A DNA stretch of 64,000 nucleotides from an uncultured Alphaproteobacteria bacterium. Lineage in GTDB: Bacteria > Pseudomonadota > Alphaproteobacteria > UBA2966. The notes under the pieces are model-generated. The model saw nothing but the letters and a program-made list of their open reading frames with translations. It was not told where the DNA came from and did not search any database. This document shows positions 54,653 to 64,000 of this stretch, piece after piece. Both the position numbers and the translations under genes were made by a program. The stretch covers positions 1,820,001 through 1,884,000 of the forward strand of contig OY282368.1 of the NCBI GenBank assembly GCA_958295725.1, in the 5' to 3' direction. Position 1 is the stretch's first letter. Each line of letters starts with the position of its first letter.

Positions 54653-56088
54653 GCCGGCGGCTCTCCGGTTTCCGGCGCCGCCGGCGCGAGCTGGCCGGTG
54701 AACGCCGCTTCGTCGTCCAGGCAGCGCAGGTCGAGTACGAGCGCGCCGTCCTCGATCCGTCCGATCACGGGGACCGCCAGACCGCGCAGGTCCCGGGCCA
54801 GCCGTTCCAGGCGTCGTCCCTCTCCGCGTTTGCCGCCGCCGGGGCGCACGACCAGCGCGGCGCTGGGCAGGGACTCCGCCGGCCGCGCGCCGCTTCCGAT
54901 CTGGCTCCGGACGGACCGGAGGGTCACGGTTCCGCGCTCGCCGACCCAGGCCGCGAGCGCCGGCAGCAGCCGCGCGCCGGCGGCCTCGATCTCCCCGGCG
55001 GGGCGGGCCAGGAGACGCAAGGCGGGGAGCCGCTCCGCCAGCCGGTCGGGATCGCCATGGAGGCGCAGGACGGCCTCCAGGGCGGCGATGGAGAGCTTGT
55101 CGAGCCGCATCGCCCGCCTCATGGGGTTGCGCTTGATCCTGGCGACGAGGTCCGCGCGCCCGACCACGATCCCGGCTTGCGGGCCGCCCAGGAGTTTGTC
55201 GCCGCTGAACGTCACGAGGTCGGCGCCGGCCGCGAGGGTCTCGCGCGGCGTGGGCTCGTGGGGCAGACCCCAGCGCGTCAGGTCGACGAGGGAGCCGCTG
55301 CCGAGATCGACGACGAAGGGGAGCCCGCGCGCGTGGGCGAGCGTCGCGAGGTCCCGTTCGGGAACCGCGGCGGTGAACCCCTGGACGACGTAGTTGCTGG
55401 TGTGCACCTTCATGATCAGCGCCGTCCTGTCGCCGATCGCGTCGGCGTAGTCGCGGGGATGCGTCCGGTTCGTCGTGCCGACCTCGCGCAGTCGGCATCC
55501 GGCGCGGGCCATGATGTCGGGCATGCGGAACGAGCCGCCGATCTCGATCAGCTCGCCGCGGGAGACCGCCACCTCCTTGCGCGACGCCAGGGAATTGAGC
55601 GTCAACAGGACGGCGGCGGCGTTGTTGTTGACTGCGGTCGCGGCCTCGGCGCCCGTGAGCGCGCGAAGACGCGCCTCGAGGTGGTCGTCGCGGTCGCCCC
55701 GCCGTCCCCGATCGAGGTCGAACTCGAGGTTCGTGGGCCCCGAAGCCGCCATGGCCACGGCGTCGATGGCGTCGAACGGCAGAGGCGCGCGCCCCAGATT
55801 CGTGTGGAGCACCGTGCCGGTGAGATTGAAGACGCGCTTCAGGCTGGGCGCGGCCGCCGCTTCGAGCTTCGCGGCGACGGCGCCGGCGAGCGCGCCGGGA
55901 CCGCGCGCGCGCGGCCCCGCGTCGCCGCCCGCCGTCAGGGCCGAACGCAGGTCGGCCAGGACTTCCCGCGCCGCGTCCACGGTCGCGGGCCGCCCGTGGG
56001 CCTCCACGAGCGTCGCGACCGCCGGCTCACGGAGCAGACGGTCGACGGAGGGAATCGCGGCCAGTTTCGATGGGTTCGTCGTTGCCAT
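54649..56088 (-). CDS. selA: L-seryl-tRNA(Sec) selenium transferase
   Basis: 479-residue PLP enzyme that turns Ser-tRNA(Sec) into Sec-tRNA(Sec) using selenophosphate. Family segments: [11 protein letters not shown] near the start, [62 protein letters not shown] and the PLP Lys298 in [12 protein letters not shown]. The ATG at 56088 matches the family start; the open frame upstream is antisense to selD. It is translated together with selB and lies divergently from selD across a 260-bp promoter region. Confidence 0.95.
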   Translation of the reverse strand: MATTNPSKLAAIPSVDRLLREPAVATLVEAHGRPATVDAAREVLADLRSALTAGGDAGPRARGPGALAGAVAAKLEAAAAPSLKRVFNLTGTVLHTNLGRAPLPFDAIDAVAMAASGPTNLEFDLDRGRRGDRDDHLEARLRALTGAEAATAVNNNAAAVLLTLNSLASRKEVAVSRGELIEIGGSFRMPDIMARAGCRLREVGTTNRTHPRDYADAIGDRTALIMKVHTSNYVVQGFTAAVPERDLATLAHARGLPFVVDLGSGSLVDLTRWGLPHEPTPRETLAAGADLVTFSGDKLLGGPQAGIVVGRADLVARIKRNPMRRAMRLDKLSIAALEAVLRLHGDPDRLAERLPALRLLARPAGEIEAAGARLLPALAAWVGERGTVTLRSVRSQIGSGARPAESLPSAALVVRPGGGKRGEGRRLERLARDLRGLAVPVIGRIEDGALVLDLRCLDDEAAFTGQLAPAAPETGEPPA

Positions 56089-56349
56089 GGGCCTGGCGGG
56101 GGCTCGCGTTGCGTGGCGCGGCGCCGGGACGGGCCGAAACACCCCCGTCCGGCGTCGCGACCGGACCGTGGAACGTTCCAGACGAAACGTAGCACGATTC
56201 GACGGGAGGAATGACTCGCCCGAACCCGTCTCGACGGACGGTCGGCGATGTGATTCGTTATCGCGCATGAGCAGGATCTCTCGCGGCCGGGACGCGGACC
56301 GGGTCGGGCGCTCGTCCGCGTCGCCAGTTCCCATGGCGCCGGTCCGTTG

Positions 56350-58602
56350 ATGGACCGCGGCCCCGTCGAGACGGACTTGGTGCTGCTCGGTGGCGGGCAC
56401 AGCCATCTGGCCGTGCTGCGGTCGTTCGGCATGAAGCCCGTCCCGGGCGTCCGCCTCACCTTGATCGCGAAGGACGTCCACACCCCGTACTCGGGCATGC
56501 TGCCGGGCCTCGTCGCCGGGCTCTACGGGTTCGACGAGGCCCATGTCGACCTCCGCCCGCTGGCGGCGTTCGCGGGCGCGCGGCTCTACCGCGCCAGCGG
56601 CATCGGCCTCGACCTGGAAAGGAAGCGTGTCCTGTGCGATGGGCGTCCGCCGGTGCCGTTCGACTATCTGAGCATCAACGTCGGCTCGACGCCCCGGCTT
56701 CCCGACGGACGGGCCGACGGAATCGTTCCGGTCAAGCCGATCGGCGAGTTCGTGGCCCGCTGGGAGGCGCTGCTCGAGCGCGTCCGCCGACACGGCGGCC
56801 CGGTCCGCATCGCCGTCGTCGGCGGCGGGCCCGGCGGGGTGGAGCTGACGCTCGCCGCGCACCGCCGGCTGAACGAGGCTCTGGCCGCCGCGGGAGGGGG
56901 AGGGGACGCCGGCGGCGTGGAATGTCACCTGTTCACCGATACGCCGGAGATACTCCCCGGGCTCCATCCGCGAGCCCGCCGCCTTCTCCGGAACGCCCTC
57001 GCGTCCAGGGGCGTGCTCGTGCACGCGGGCGAGGCGGTCCTCGGCGTGGCGGACGGCGCGCTCGTCCGCGGGAACGGCGACGAGTACCCCATGGACGAGG
57101 TTCTGTGGGTCACCGAGGCGGGCGCCGCGCCCTGGTTGCGCGCCACGGGCCTGGCGCTGACGGACGACGGGTTCATCCGTCTTCGCGATACGCTGCAATC
57201 CGTCTCGCGCCCGGACGTGTTCGCGGCCGGCGATGTCGCGACCATGGACCGCCACCCGCGAGACAAGGCGGGAGTCTACGCCGTCCGCCAGGGGAAGCCG
57301 CTGGCCCGCAACCTGCGGAGAATCGCCGAGGGACGCGAGCCGCGGCCCTTCCGGCCGCAGCGGACCCACCTCGTTCTCGTCGGGACGGCGGACGGCGAGG
57401 CGGTCGGCGTTCGCGGCCCCCTGGTCTGGCGCGGCGGGTCCGCCTGGCGCCTGAAGGACCGGATCGACCGTCGGTTCATGCGCCGCTACGGGGAACTGCC
57501 CGAAATGGCCCCCGGGGGTCGCGGCGCGCCCGCTCCGCCGCCACGGGCGGACCGGGCGGCCGTCGATGCGCTGATGCGCTGTGGCGGATGCGGCGCCAAG
57601 GTGGGCAGCGACACCCTGGGACGCGTGCTGGCGCGCCTGAAGCCCGTCGTCCGGGACGACGTGCTGGTCGGGCTGGACGCGCCCGACGACGCGGCGGTGG
57701 CGACGGTGCCCGTCGGCAAGGTCTCCGTCCAGAGCGTGGACTTCTTCCGGGCCTTCGTCGCCGACCCGTACGTGTTCGGCGCCGTGACGGCGAACCATTG
57801 CCTCAACGACCTGTTCGCCATGGGGGCCCGGCCCCAGACCGCGCTCGCGGTGGCGACGGTGCCGTTCGGACGCCCGTCCAAGGTCGAGGACGACCTCTTC
57901 CAGATGCTCGCCGGCGCGTTGTCGGTCCTCGACGAGGCCGGGTGCGCGCTCGTCGGGGGGCATTCGGGCGAGGGCGCGGAGATGGCGCTCGGGTTCGCCG
58001 TCAACGGCCTCGCCGACCCCGACGGCATGTTACGCAAACGCGGCGCGCGGCCCGGCGATTCTCTGGTCCTCACCAAGCCGCTCGGCACCGGCACGTTGTT
58101 CGCCGCCGACATGAGGGGGCGGGCGAAAGGCCGCTGGATCGACGAGGCGCTCGCCGTCATGAGCCGATCGAACGCGGCGGCGGCGGGGATACTCCGCGAT
58201 TTCGGAGCGAGCGCGACCACGGACGTCACCGGCTTCGGCCTTGCCGGACATCTGGCGGAGATGGTGGAGGGCCAGGGCGTCGTGGCCGAACTCGCCCTCG
58301 ACGCGCTGCCCCTGCTGAGCGGAGCGATCGATACGCTCGGGGCGGGATTCCTCAGCACACTCGATCTCGAGAACCGCCGCGTCGAATCGCGCGTTCGGCG
58401 CGGGCGGGCGCCGACGGACGATCCCCGGTACGCGGCGCTGTTCGATCCTCAGACCGCGGGCGGACTGCTCGCCAGCGTTCCGCACGCGCGCGCGGACGAC
58501 TGTCTCGCGGCGCTGACGGTCGCCGGGTACGCGGACGCCGCGGTCGTCGGAACGGTCCGCGAGGGAGACCCGGCGGACGGAGCCTCGATCGCCGTGAGCT
58601 AG
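56350..58602 (+). CDS. selD: FAD-dependent oxidoreductase fused to selenide, water dikinase
   Basis: 750-residue two-domain protein. Residues 1-390 form an NDH-2-like pyridine nucleotide-disulfide oxidoreductase: FAD motif GGGHSH at 14-19, NAD-binding [14 protein letters not shown], and [10 protein letters not shown]. Residues 405-750 are SelD, which makes selenophosphate from selenide and ATP: the catalytic CGAK motif with Cys414 and Lys417, [37 protein letters not shown] and [11 protein letters not shown]. The catalytic position is Cys, not Sec. This fusion is known from other bacteria. The ATG at 56350 (one codon after a TTG) is used. The stop TAG lies in a CTAG at which an IS5-type end begins. 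Confidence 0.95.
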   Translation: MDRGPVETDLVLLGGGHSHLAVLRSFGMKPVPGVRLTLIAKDVHTPYSGMLPGLVAGLYGFDEAHVDLRPLAAFAGARLYRASGIGLDLERKRVLCDGRPPVPFDYLSINVGSTPRLPDGRADGIVPVKPIGEFVARWEALLERVRRHGGPVRIAVVGGGPGGVELTLAAHRRLNEALAAAGGGGDAGGVECHLFTDTPEILPGLHPRARRLLRNALASRGVLVHAGEAVLGVADGALVRGNGDEYPMDEVLWVTEAGAAPWLRATGLALTDDGFIRLRDTLQSVSRPDVFAAGDVATMDRHPRDKAGVYAVRQGKPLARNLRRIAEGREPRPFRPQRTHLVLVGTADGEAVGVRGPLVWRGGSAWRLKDRIDRRFMRRYGELPEMAPGGRGAPAPPPRADRAAVDALMRCGGCGAKVGSDTLGRVLARLKPVVRDDVLVGLDAPDDAAVATVPVGKVSVQSVDFFRAFVADPYVFGAVTANHCLNDLFAMGARPQTALAVATVPFGRPSKVEDDLFQMLAGALSVLDEAGCALVGGHSGEGAEMALGFAVNGLADPDGMLRKRGARPGDSLVLTKPLGTGTLFAADMRGRAKGRWIDEALAVMSRSNAAAAGILRDFGASATTDVTGFGLAGHLAEMVEGQGVVAELALDALPLLSGAIDTLGAGFLSTLDLENRRVESRVRRGRAPTDDPRYAALFDPQTAGGLLASVPHARADDCLAALTVAGYADAAVVGTVREGDPADGASIAVS

Positions 58603-58925
58603 GGAAGGTCTGATCAAGCTGCCTGGTTATGCGGAGGGAGCATTCCCGGGGCTTGGGGAAGCGCCATTGAGGCCCGGAACCCCCGGTTTCGATGCCCTGG
58701 CGGCGGGTTCCGTACCGCCCGGATGGGTCGCTTCCGCCTCACGCCAGCGCCAGATGGCGCTCGCCGATCATCAGGTTGGCGAAGCCCGGCGGAAGCGCGA
58801 TCCGTTGCCTGTTCTTCGCCAGCCCCCGGTAGCGCACCTTGGCGTAGCCGAAGCGCCGCTTGAGGTACAGGAAGGGATGCTCGACCTTGGCACGCACCGA
58901 CGCCTTGGCCCGCTCGCATCGTTCT
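58603..58925 (-). mobile_element. IS5-type element remnant (3' end of transposase plus terminal repeat)
   Basis: GGAAGGTCTGATCAAG at 58603 resembles the IS5-group terminal repeat and directly follows CTAG, the usual IS5 target, which here includes the selD stop codon. On the minus strand, 58925 down to 58739 translate as an IS5-family transposase C-terminus (RAKASVRAKVEHPF; RFGYAKVRYRGLAKNRQR; FANLMIGERHLALA) with its stop. The catalytic core and the other end are missing. Confidence 0.75.
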
Positions 58926-58948
58926 ACCCCCCCTCCCCCCGCGCCAGT

Positions 58949-59062
58949 TCATGGCATGCGCTGGGGTGCAGAGGTGCCATGCAGACTGTTGGTGATTTCC
59001 CGGTCGGTAAGGCCGGGTAAGTGTCCCAGTAGCTCCAAAACTTGGTCTTTGAGGGTTGTCAT
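58949..59062 (-). pseudogene. truncated 5' end of a small winged-helix-like gene
   Basis: A 37-codon frame starts MTTLKDQVLELLGHLPGLTD, continues REITNSLHGTSAPQRMP and stops, with GGAGGAAGTGG just before the ATG. LTDREITNSL looks like the first helices of a small HTH protein. The body that should follow is absent, and the IS5-type remnant begins just downstream, so it was probably cut by that insertion. The strip 59063-59261 holds its upstream region and no other gene. Confidence 0.45.
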
Positions 59063-59261
59063 GACCACTTCCTCCACATTCGGTCGAACCGTGGAAGCGC
59101 GTGCCAACCTTGCTCAACGGTTGTTCATTGTATCGTACGAGGAAAACGGTCCCCCAAGTAGTGTCTCGTTCCGTGATCGAATCGAGCATACACCGCCCCA
59201 ACTCTCGATCTCCGGGGCTTAGTCAGCACATGACGATCCCAAGCGCAATCGCATCGATCCA

Positions 59262-61130
59262 TCACGACATCACCTCCTCGGTCAGCCGTTCCGGATCCCA
59301 AATTTGCTCTGCCAATCCACGGTAAAGATCTTGCCTGGAGTCCAGGTCCTGTTTCCTGAAGTCTGCGTGCGGCTGGAATGGAAGTCCATTTTCGTTGATA
59401 AACTGCCGAAACCCCGGATTGTGGTCATACGCTTGTTCATGGAGGCTGCATGCGAGCAGGTTCTGGCTTACATAATGTTGACGCTTCTTGACGTACGGCA
59501 TATCGCCGAAACTGGCGTTGAAACTCTTGGGTAAGATCAGAAGCCCGCCGATACGGTTGCGATAATCGGAGAACTCACTCGGGTGCGCGAACTCATCCTT
59601 GTGGTGTTCCCAATGGTCGGCCCAGATATGCTCGATTTCGTACCCCTTGTGGCCGCGCTGAGCGTACTCCGAGTAGTGCGACGCTTGCCCTGATCGCGTT
59701 TCCACGAAATCTGTCATACGCGCGAGCAGGCGATGAACCTGCGGACTGTTCATGCTATGCAACCCAAATGAAGCGTTTCGGTCGTTGACGGTAAACGTCT
59801 CGTTCTCGTTGTCGAGGCGCTTCCTCAGCATCGCGACCAAGTCCTGCGGACCTAATCCGCGTATATCGCGCATCACCAGGAACATGTTGTACTGCATGAT
59901 TGAATAGGAGTTTGACCGCCAATTCCAGATGCGCCGATGGATCACGATATCAAGATAGGCCGCGACGATACGCAGCTTACGCAGCGCGCTGTCGTCGCTG
60001 TCGGAGACCGTGAGCGGCGCCAGCAACACGGGGTATTGAAGTGTGAAATTGTGCTGAGCGTTGAAGTACACATGCCCCAGCTCCGGCGTGAATGTCTCAC
60101 CTGCTTTCCGCAAGCGCTCGTACCATCGACTATAGAATGCAAAATCACGTTCGATGAAGCGGGAAAATTCCGAACTAACGATAAGGCCAAGAACTTCCTT
60201 TCGGTCACGCACCCAACGATGGAATTCGGTACCGATCAGATCGAAATCTCCAGCGGTGGCACCACGTCTGCGCTCACGTATGCTGTCGGCGTACTGGCTG
60301 CGCAGCCAGGACTTGATGCTGTCCGTGTCCTCATCCTTCCCAATATCGATCAGAGCCTGTACGCGACCCTTCCACACGCGGCTGGCGCGGTTTCGCAAGT
60401 CGATATCGACGATGTTGTTCAGCAGATAGCCCTTCAACATCTCTCCGGGCGTCAGCGATAGCCCCCGATCGTTCATGGTCTCGAAAATCGTGTAGGCGTC
60501 GTCATCGGAATAAGCCGTGATTTCGATCAGATGGACGTTTTCGATCAACCAGTCCACGAAGTATGGCAAGGCGGTGTCTGTCAACTCCTTGGGGAACTGC
60601 TCCTCCAGATCGGCGTAACGCGCCGCGATGTTGGCCACCGACTCGGGAACGCGGGCGTCGGAAATCTCTTCGCCGGCATAGAGCGCTTCCATGCACGGCG
60701 TACGTTCGGATACATCCAGGTTGAAGGAGCGCCTGCCAAATTTCTCAGAACAGATGAGATCGGCAATCATTCCCCTCTGACCGGACTGACCGGACTCGTC
60801 CAGACGGTTCCGGAGGAATATCAACAACAGGGTCAACGTGGTCAGGCGCTGCTGACCGTCAATGATGTACTTTCGACCCTCCTTGTCGCTGACGATGATC
60901 GAGCCGAGGAAGTAATGACTGTAGTCGGCGACAGCGTCGCGATCGTTACCCTCCTCGTGGCTTTCGCGGAATTTGTTCGCAAGGTCGTCGATCAGCTCGG
61001 TCAGCTGTTTCTTCTGCCACTTGTATTCCCGCTGATAATAGTCGATCGAGTACTTGCGTCCCGCGAGCAGCTCCCGGATCGTTCGGCCCTTGCCGTCGAT
61101 TTCTCGGGACGGACTCCGCGACTTGATCAT
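59262..61130 (-). CDS. DUF262/DUF1524 (GmrSD-type) nuclease, probable modification-dependent restriction
   Basis: 622 residues. The N-terminal DUF262 domain (ParB-like fold, nucleotide binding) has YYQREYKW at 31-38 and YIIDGQQRLTTLTLL with DGQQR at 91-95, then DDDAYTIFETMNDRGLSL. The C-terminal DUF1524 domain is an HNH-like nuclease with YEIEHIWADHW (His501) and RNRIGGLLILPKSFN. Single-chain proteins of this design include GmrSD and relatives that cut phage DNA with modified bases; similar domains serve in phosphorothioate-linked systems. The ATG at 61130 has GAGGTAA upstream; a GTG at 61157 is the alternative. GC content is lower than the surroundings and it is bracketed by IS5-type elements, so it is probably mobile cargo. 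Confidence 0.85.
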   Translation of the reverse strand: MIKSRSPSREIDGKGRTIRELLAGRKYSIDYYQREYKWQKKQLTELIDDLANKFRESHEEGNDRDAVADYSHYFLGSIIVSDKEGRKYIIDGQQRLTTLTLLLIFLRNRLDESGQSGQRGMIADLICSEKFGRRSFNLDVSERTPCMEALYAGEEISDARVPESVANIAARYADLEEQFPKELTDTALPYFVDWLIENVHLIEITAYSDDDAYTIFETMNDRGLSLTPGEMLKGYLLNNIVDIDLRNRASRVWKGRVQALIDIGKDEDTDSIKSWLRSQYADSIRERRRGATAGDFDLIGTEFHRWVRDRKEVLGLIVSSEFSRFIERDFAFYSRWYERLRKAGETFTPELGHVYFNAQHNFTLQYPVLLAPLTVSDSDDSALRKLRIVAAYLDIVIHRRIWNWRSNSYSIMQYNMFLVMRDIRGLGPQDLVAMLRKRLDNENETFTVNDRNASFGLHSMNSPQVHRLLARMTDFVETRSGQASHYSEYAQRGHKGYEIEHIWADHWEHHKDEFAHPSEFSDYRNRIGGLLILPKSFNASFGDMPYVKKRQHYVSQNLLACSLHEQAYDHNPGFRQFINENGLPFQPHADFRKQDLDSRQDLYRGLAEQIWDPERLTEEVMS

Positions 61131-61204
61131 TAGCGTTACCTCATCGTCGGAAATCACCTTGGCGCGAGAGAGGGGTTTCCACCCACCCGACGACCGCTAC
61201 CTAG

Positions 61205-62070
61205 GCTGTGTTGATGAATTATCGGAGTCCGATCCATGCGGACACGATATGAACAAACGCCAGGAACGTCCGACCGAGCTTCTCATAGCGGGTGGCAATG
61301 CGGCGGAACTGCTTGAGCTTGTTGAAGAACCGTTCGACCTTCTCCCGCGACCCGTACTTCCGCGCATCGTGAGGAATCGGCTCGGTCCGGTTCGCTTTCG
61401 ACGGGATGACGGCTTCAATCTCCCGCACGGCCAGGAACCGACGAATGGCGTTGCTGTCATACGCCTTGTCCATCACTACGGCCACCGGGGCGGGCAACAC
61501 CGGCGCCCCCTCCCACACCGTTTCGAACGCCACCGCGTCATTGCGTTGTCCGCCAGTCAACACGAACGACACCCCGGTGCGCTCGTCAATGCAGGCCGCG
61601 TGCAACTTGGTGGAGAACCCACCCCGAGAGCGACCCAGAGCCTGGGCCTGTTGTCCGCCGTTTTTTTTGACGCTCCGGCCGCGTGCTGATGCGCCCGTAC
61701 AATGGTCGAATCGATGAACAACGCGCCGAGCCGTTCATCGTCGAGGGTCTGGAACCGCTGCCAGAGCCGTTTCCACAGGTCGCGCTTTTCCCAACGGCGG
61801 AAGCGGTGATAGACGGCATTCCAGTTGCCGAACTCATCGGGCAGGTCCCGCCACGGGGTCCCGGTGCGGGCCTGGTACAGGACGGCCTCGATGAACATCC
61901 GGTCGCTGAGCGCCGGCGGGCTGCCGGCGGCGTGCTTGAGCTCCTGAAGCACGGGTTCGATCTTCGACCACAGGGCATCGCTGATGAGCAAGCGTAACGC
62001 CATGCTTGTTCTCCCAGGACCATCGACGGAGAACTATCGTCCAGAAATTCCAACAATTCGCCAACACGGC
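61205..62070 (-). mobile_element. intact IS5-family (IS427-type) insertion sequence
   Basis: 866-bp element with inverted ends GCTGTGTTGATGAATTAT and GCCGTGTTGGCGAATTGT. It is flanked by CTAG on both sides (61201-61204 and 62071-62074), read as a target duplication. The right CTAG supplies the TAG stop of the dienelactone hydrolase gene. It is distinct in sequence from the IS5-type remnant at 58603. Confidence 0.88.
61219..62003 (-). CDS. IS5-family transposase made by programmed frameshift (orfA + orfB)
   Basis: orfA (62003 to 61557, 148 codons; ALRLLISDALWSKIEPVLQE, TGTPWRDLPDEFGNW, GALFIDSTIVRAHQHAAGA) carries the first catalytic Asp. orfB, read down to 61219, has GRSRGGFSTKLHA, VMDKAYDSNAIR (second Asp) and YGSREKVERFFNKLKQFRRIATRY with the C-terminal Glu. 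They overlap at a run of eight A residues on the coding strand (61668-61661). A -1 slip on A AAA AAA joins AGASKK to NGGQQAQALGRSRGG, giving a complete DDE enzyme, the standard strategy in this IS group. Confidence 0.88.
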
Positions 62071-62739
62071 CTAGAGGAACCGCTCGAAGAGGAAAGCCTT
62101 CGTGCGTTCGAGCGCCAGCTTGGCGTCCGTCTCGTGATAGGATCCACGACGGTCGCAGTTGAACCCGTGCCCGGCCTCGGCGTAGGCATGGACCGTCACC
62201 TCGGGGTGCTTCCCGGAGATCTCCTTGACGTCGCTCATCGGGATGGTCTCGTCCTTCTCGCCGAAATGGAGCATGGTGGGGCACTTGGGCGTTTCGGCGA
62301 CGAAATCGATGATGCCGCCGCCGTAGTATCCGACCGCGCACGTGAGTTCGAGACGGCAGGCGGAGACCCACGACACGGTGCCGCCGAAGCAGTAGCCGAC
62401 AATGCCGGGACGCTTGTCGCCGGCGACGTCGCTGGCCGCGGCTTCGACGTCCATCATCGTGTCGCGCCAGCTGAGTTGCCCCATGAGGTTACGGCCGCGC
62501 TCGATATTCTCGGGCACGTAGTCGAGCTCGACGCCGGGCTCCACGCGGTCGAAAAGCGCCGGTGCGATGGACAGGTATCCGTCGGCCGCGAATCTGTCGC
62601 AGACGTCCCGGATGTGGGCGTTGACCCCGAAGATCTCCTGGATCACGACCAAGCTCCCGCGCCGCGCGCCTTCCGGGATCGCTTCATAGACGCCGAACTC
62701 GTGGCCGTCGTTCGCCTTCAATGTCCGCGTTGAACCCAT
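62071..62739 (-). CDS. dienelactone hydrolase family protein
   Basis: 222-residue alpha/beta hydrolase of the dienelactone hydrolase family, which opens lactones such as 4-carboxymethylenebut-2-en-4-olide in chlorocatechol or related pathways. The nucleophile is Cys117 in GIVGYCFGG. The family segments VVIQEIFGVNAHIRDVCDRFAADGY (in parts) and SIAPALFDR are present, with the catalytic His in EAGHGFN near residue 196. GGAGGAACGG precedes the ATG. The TAG stop falls in the CTAG target of the adjacent IS, so the protein seems complete. It is divergent from the transketolase genes. Confidence 0.9.
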   Translation of the reverse strand: MGSTRTLKANDGHEFGVYEAIPEGARRGSLVVIQEIFGVNAHIRDVCDRFAADGYLSIAPALFDRVEPGVELDYVPENIERGRNLMGQLSWRDTMMDVEAAASDVAGDKRPGIVGYCFGGTVSWVSACRLELTCAVGYYGGGIIDFVAETPKCPTMLHFGEKDETIPMSDVKEISGKHPEVTVHAYAEAGHGFNCDRRGSYHETDAKLALERTKAFLFERFL

Positions 62740-62962
62740 CTCGTCCGTTCCTCCTCTTCCTGTTCGTTTCGTGTCATCATCGGTCGCATATGGCGGCACA
62801 CTACCACAAGGATCGCGATACCGACACGTCACCCGTTCTCGGGCGCCTGTTTCCAGGCCGCCGGAGAACCCGGACGCCACGAGACCGCGGAATCTTGCCG
62901 ACCTGGTCAGGTTCGTTATGATCCGCTTCCAGTCCGCCCTCCACGATACCGAAGGATTTTCC

Positions 62963-63802
62963 ATGGCCGAAAGGAGCAACAGGAAAGCCGTGTTGCGTCG
63001 GCTGCGGGACGAGGCCCGCGATATCCGGCGCAATTCCTGGCGCGCGCTGCGCGCGGCGGGATCGGGTCACGTCGGGGGCGCGCTGTCCGCGGCGGAGCTG
63101 CTGGCGGCGCTTTATTTCCATTACCTGCGCGTCCGGCCCGACGAGCCCGACTGGCCCGATCGCGACCGTTTCGTGCTGTCGAAGGGCCACGGCAACGCGG
63201 CTCTGGCTGCCGTGCTGGCCCAGGCCGGATTCTTCGACGAGAGCCGGCTCGACGAGTTCTACGCCTACGAATCGCTCCTCGGAATGCACCCCGACATCAA
63301 GTGCGAGGGCGTCGAGATGAGCACTGGCGGGCTGGGCCACGGTCTCTCGATCGGCATCGGTATGGCGCTTGGCGCACGCCTCCAGGGGAAGGACTTCCGC
63401 ACCGTCGTAATGATCGGCGACGGCGAGCTGCAGGAGGGATCGAACTGGGAGGCGGCGATGGCCGCGGCGCACATGTCGCTGTCCAACCTCGCCGCCATCA
63501 TCGACTACAACAAGGTCCAGCAGAGCGGCCACGTCCGCGACAGGATGGCGATCGAGCCTCTGGCCGACAAATGGCGCGCCTTCGGATGGGCAGTCAGGGA
63601 GATCGACGGTCACGATGTGGGCGAGATCGTCGACGCGCTCGACGCGCTCCCCCTGGAGGAGGACAAGCCATCCTTCGTCGTCGCTCACACGGTCAAGGGC
63701 AAGGGCGCCAGCTTCGCGGAAGACACCTACCTCTGGCACAACAACGCCGTGACCGACGAGATATACGAGCGTGCCCTCGAGGAACTGGAGGCATCGGCAT
63801 GA
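62963..63802 (+). CDS. transketolase, N-terminal (thiamine diphosphate-binding) subunit
   Basis: 279-residue half-transketolase. It has GSGHVGGALSAAELLAALYF, DRFVLSKGHGNAALAAVL, STGGLGHGLSIGIGMALG and the thiamine diphosphate/Mg motif GDGELQEGSNWEA ... DYNKVQ. Split transketolases of this type act in pentose phosphate or specialised sugar/terpene precursor pathways as alpha2-beta2 complexes. The ATG at 62963 fits the family; ATG 62918 is an alternative. The second subunit starts in an ATGA overlap at 63799. Confidence 0.92.
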   Translation: MAERSNRKAVLRRLRDEARDIRRNSWRALRAAGSGHVGGALSAAELLAALYFHYLRVRPDEPDWPDRDRFVLSKGHGNAALAAVLAQAGFFDESRLDEFYAYESLLGMHPDIKCEGVEMSTGGLGHGLSIGIGMALGARLQGKDFRTVVMIGDGELQEGSNWEAAMAAAHMSLSNLAAIIDYNKVQQSGHVRDRMAIEPLADKWRAFGWAVREIDGHDVGEIVDALDALPLEEDKPSFVVAHTVKGKGASFAEDTYLWHNNAVTDEIYERALEELEASA

Positions 63803-64000
63803 ACGACACCGGGAACGGAGCCTCGGACGCGCCCGAGCCCGAATGGGTCGGCCTCGCCGCCAATCAATCCCGTCTGTCGTTCGGCCTTGCCGTCACGGAA
63901 CTGGCGGAACGGGACGAGAGCGTCGTCGCCGTCGCCGCCGACACTCTCGATCTGATCGGTCTGCGGACGCTGATGGAGAGACGCCCGGAGCGCGTGATCG
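63799..64000 (+). CDS. transketolase, C-terminal subunit (partial, cut by window end)
   Basis: Starts MNDTGNGASDAPEPEWVGLA in an ATGA overlap with the N-terminal subunit. The first 67 residues include SRLSFGLAVTELAERDESVVAVAADTLDLIG, typical of the pyrimidine-binding half of transketolase. The rest lies outside the window. Confidence 0.85.
   Translation, partial: MNDTGNGASDAPEPEWVGLAANQSRLSFGLAVTELAERDESVVAVAADTLDLIGLRTLMERRPERVI

Noticed and set aside
57580-57600. Selenocysteine in SelD active site
   Set aside because: The codon at the catalytic position is TGC (Cys414), not TGA.

Overview
The window is GC-rich, gene-dense DNA that reads as an alphaproteobacterium, probably Rhodospirillales-like. 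The evidence is the 205-residue zinc-less ribosomal protein S4, a GyrA with a long acidic insert in its C-terminal domain, a fabI-aroC pair, and a PstC/PstA/PhoR/PhoU/PhoB set of alphaproteobacterial type. No single marker fixes the genus. Insertion sequences have reshaped it. There are three near-identical 1139-bp IS481-like elements, each with an intact transposase and a 5-bp target duplication, plus degraded IS481 pieces, one intact IS5-type element and one IS5-type remnant.

Layout. 1-4.2 kb: gyrA and IS481 copy A. 4.2-11.4 kb: glnE, a 0.7-kb array of a 49-bp tandem repeat that starts at the glnE stop codon, a glycine-zipper lipoprotein, fabI and aroC. 11.5-23.1 kb (minus strand): a small secreted protein, then a tightly coupled run transcribed as ADP-forming acyl-CoA synthetase beta and alpha, two TMTC-like GT-C/TPR proteins, a DUF2723/TMEM260-like protein, a GT22-type mannosyltransferase and ManC. 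Several junctions are ATGA overlaps. 23.2-31.1 kb: a yghU-like GST gene downstream of an IS fossil, a large OB-SF1 helicase-nuclease fusion, an outer-membrane barrel, IS481 copy B and an orphan polyamine-type binding protein. 31.2-34.1 kb: a TPR protein and a Rieske oxygenase. 34.4-42 kb: phoR, a three-repeat Pho box, pstSCAB, phoU and phoB. 42.2-44.2 kb: two paralogous secreted proteins, a frameshifted zinc-ribbon relic and an AT-rich one-gene island. 44.4-48.5 kb: an alpha/beta hydrolase, a haloacid dehalogenase, IS481 copy C and a NupC-type transporter. 48.7-52.2 kb: rpsD and a three-gene operon (small protein, nitroreductase-like flavoprotein, GcvT-like protein). 52.4-58.6 kb: a phage scar, tRNA-Sec (selC), selB, selA and an FAD-oxidoreductase-SelD fusion. 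58.6-62.1 kb: IS5-type debris, a DUF262/DUF1524 restriction-type protein and an intact IS5-type element. 62.1-64 kb: dienelactone hydrolase and a split transketolase that runs off the end.

How the genes work together. The pho block is a complete phosphate-starvation sensor, transporter and regulator. The sel block is a complete selenocysteine synthesis and decoding set; I saw no selenoprotein gene in the window. The strongest candidate for an undescribed system is the 11.97-23.08 kb operon. It places bacterial relatives of two eukaryotic protein O-mannosyltransferase families (TMTC and TMEM260), a GT22 enzyme and GDP-mannose synthesis under one probable promoter, and one transferase is tandemly duplicated with divergence confined mainly to the catalytic loop and the TPR tail. 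Weaker candidates are the single-gene helicase-nuclease, the nitroreductase/GcvT operon and the 49-bp array.
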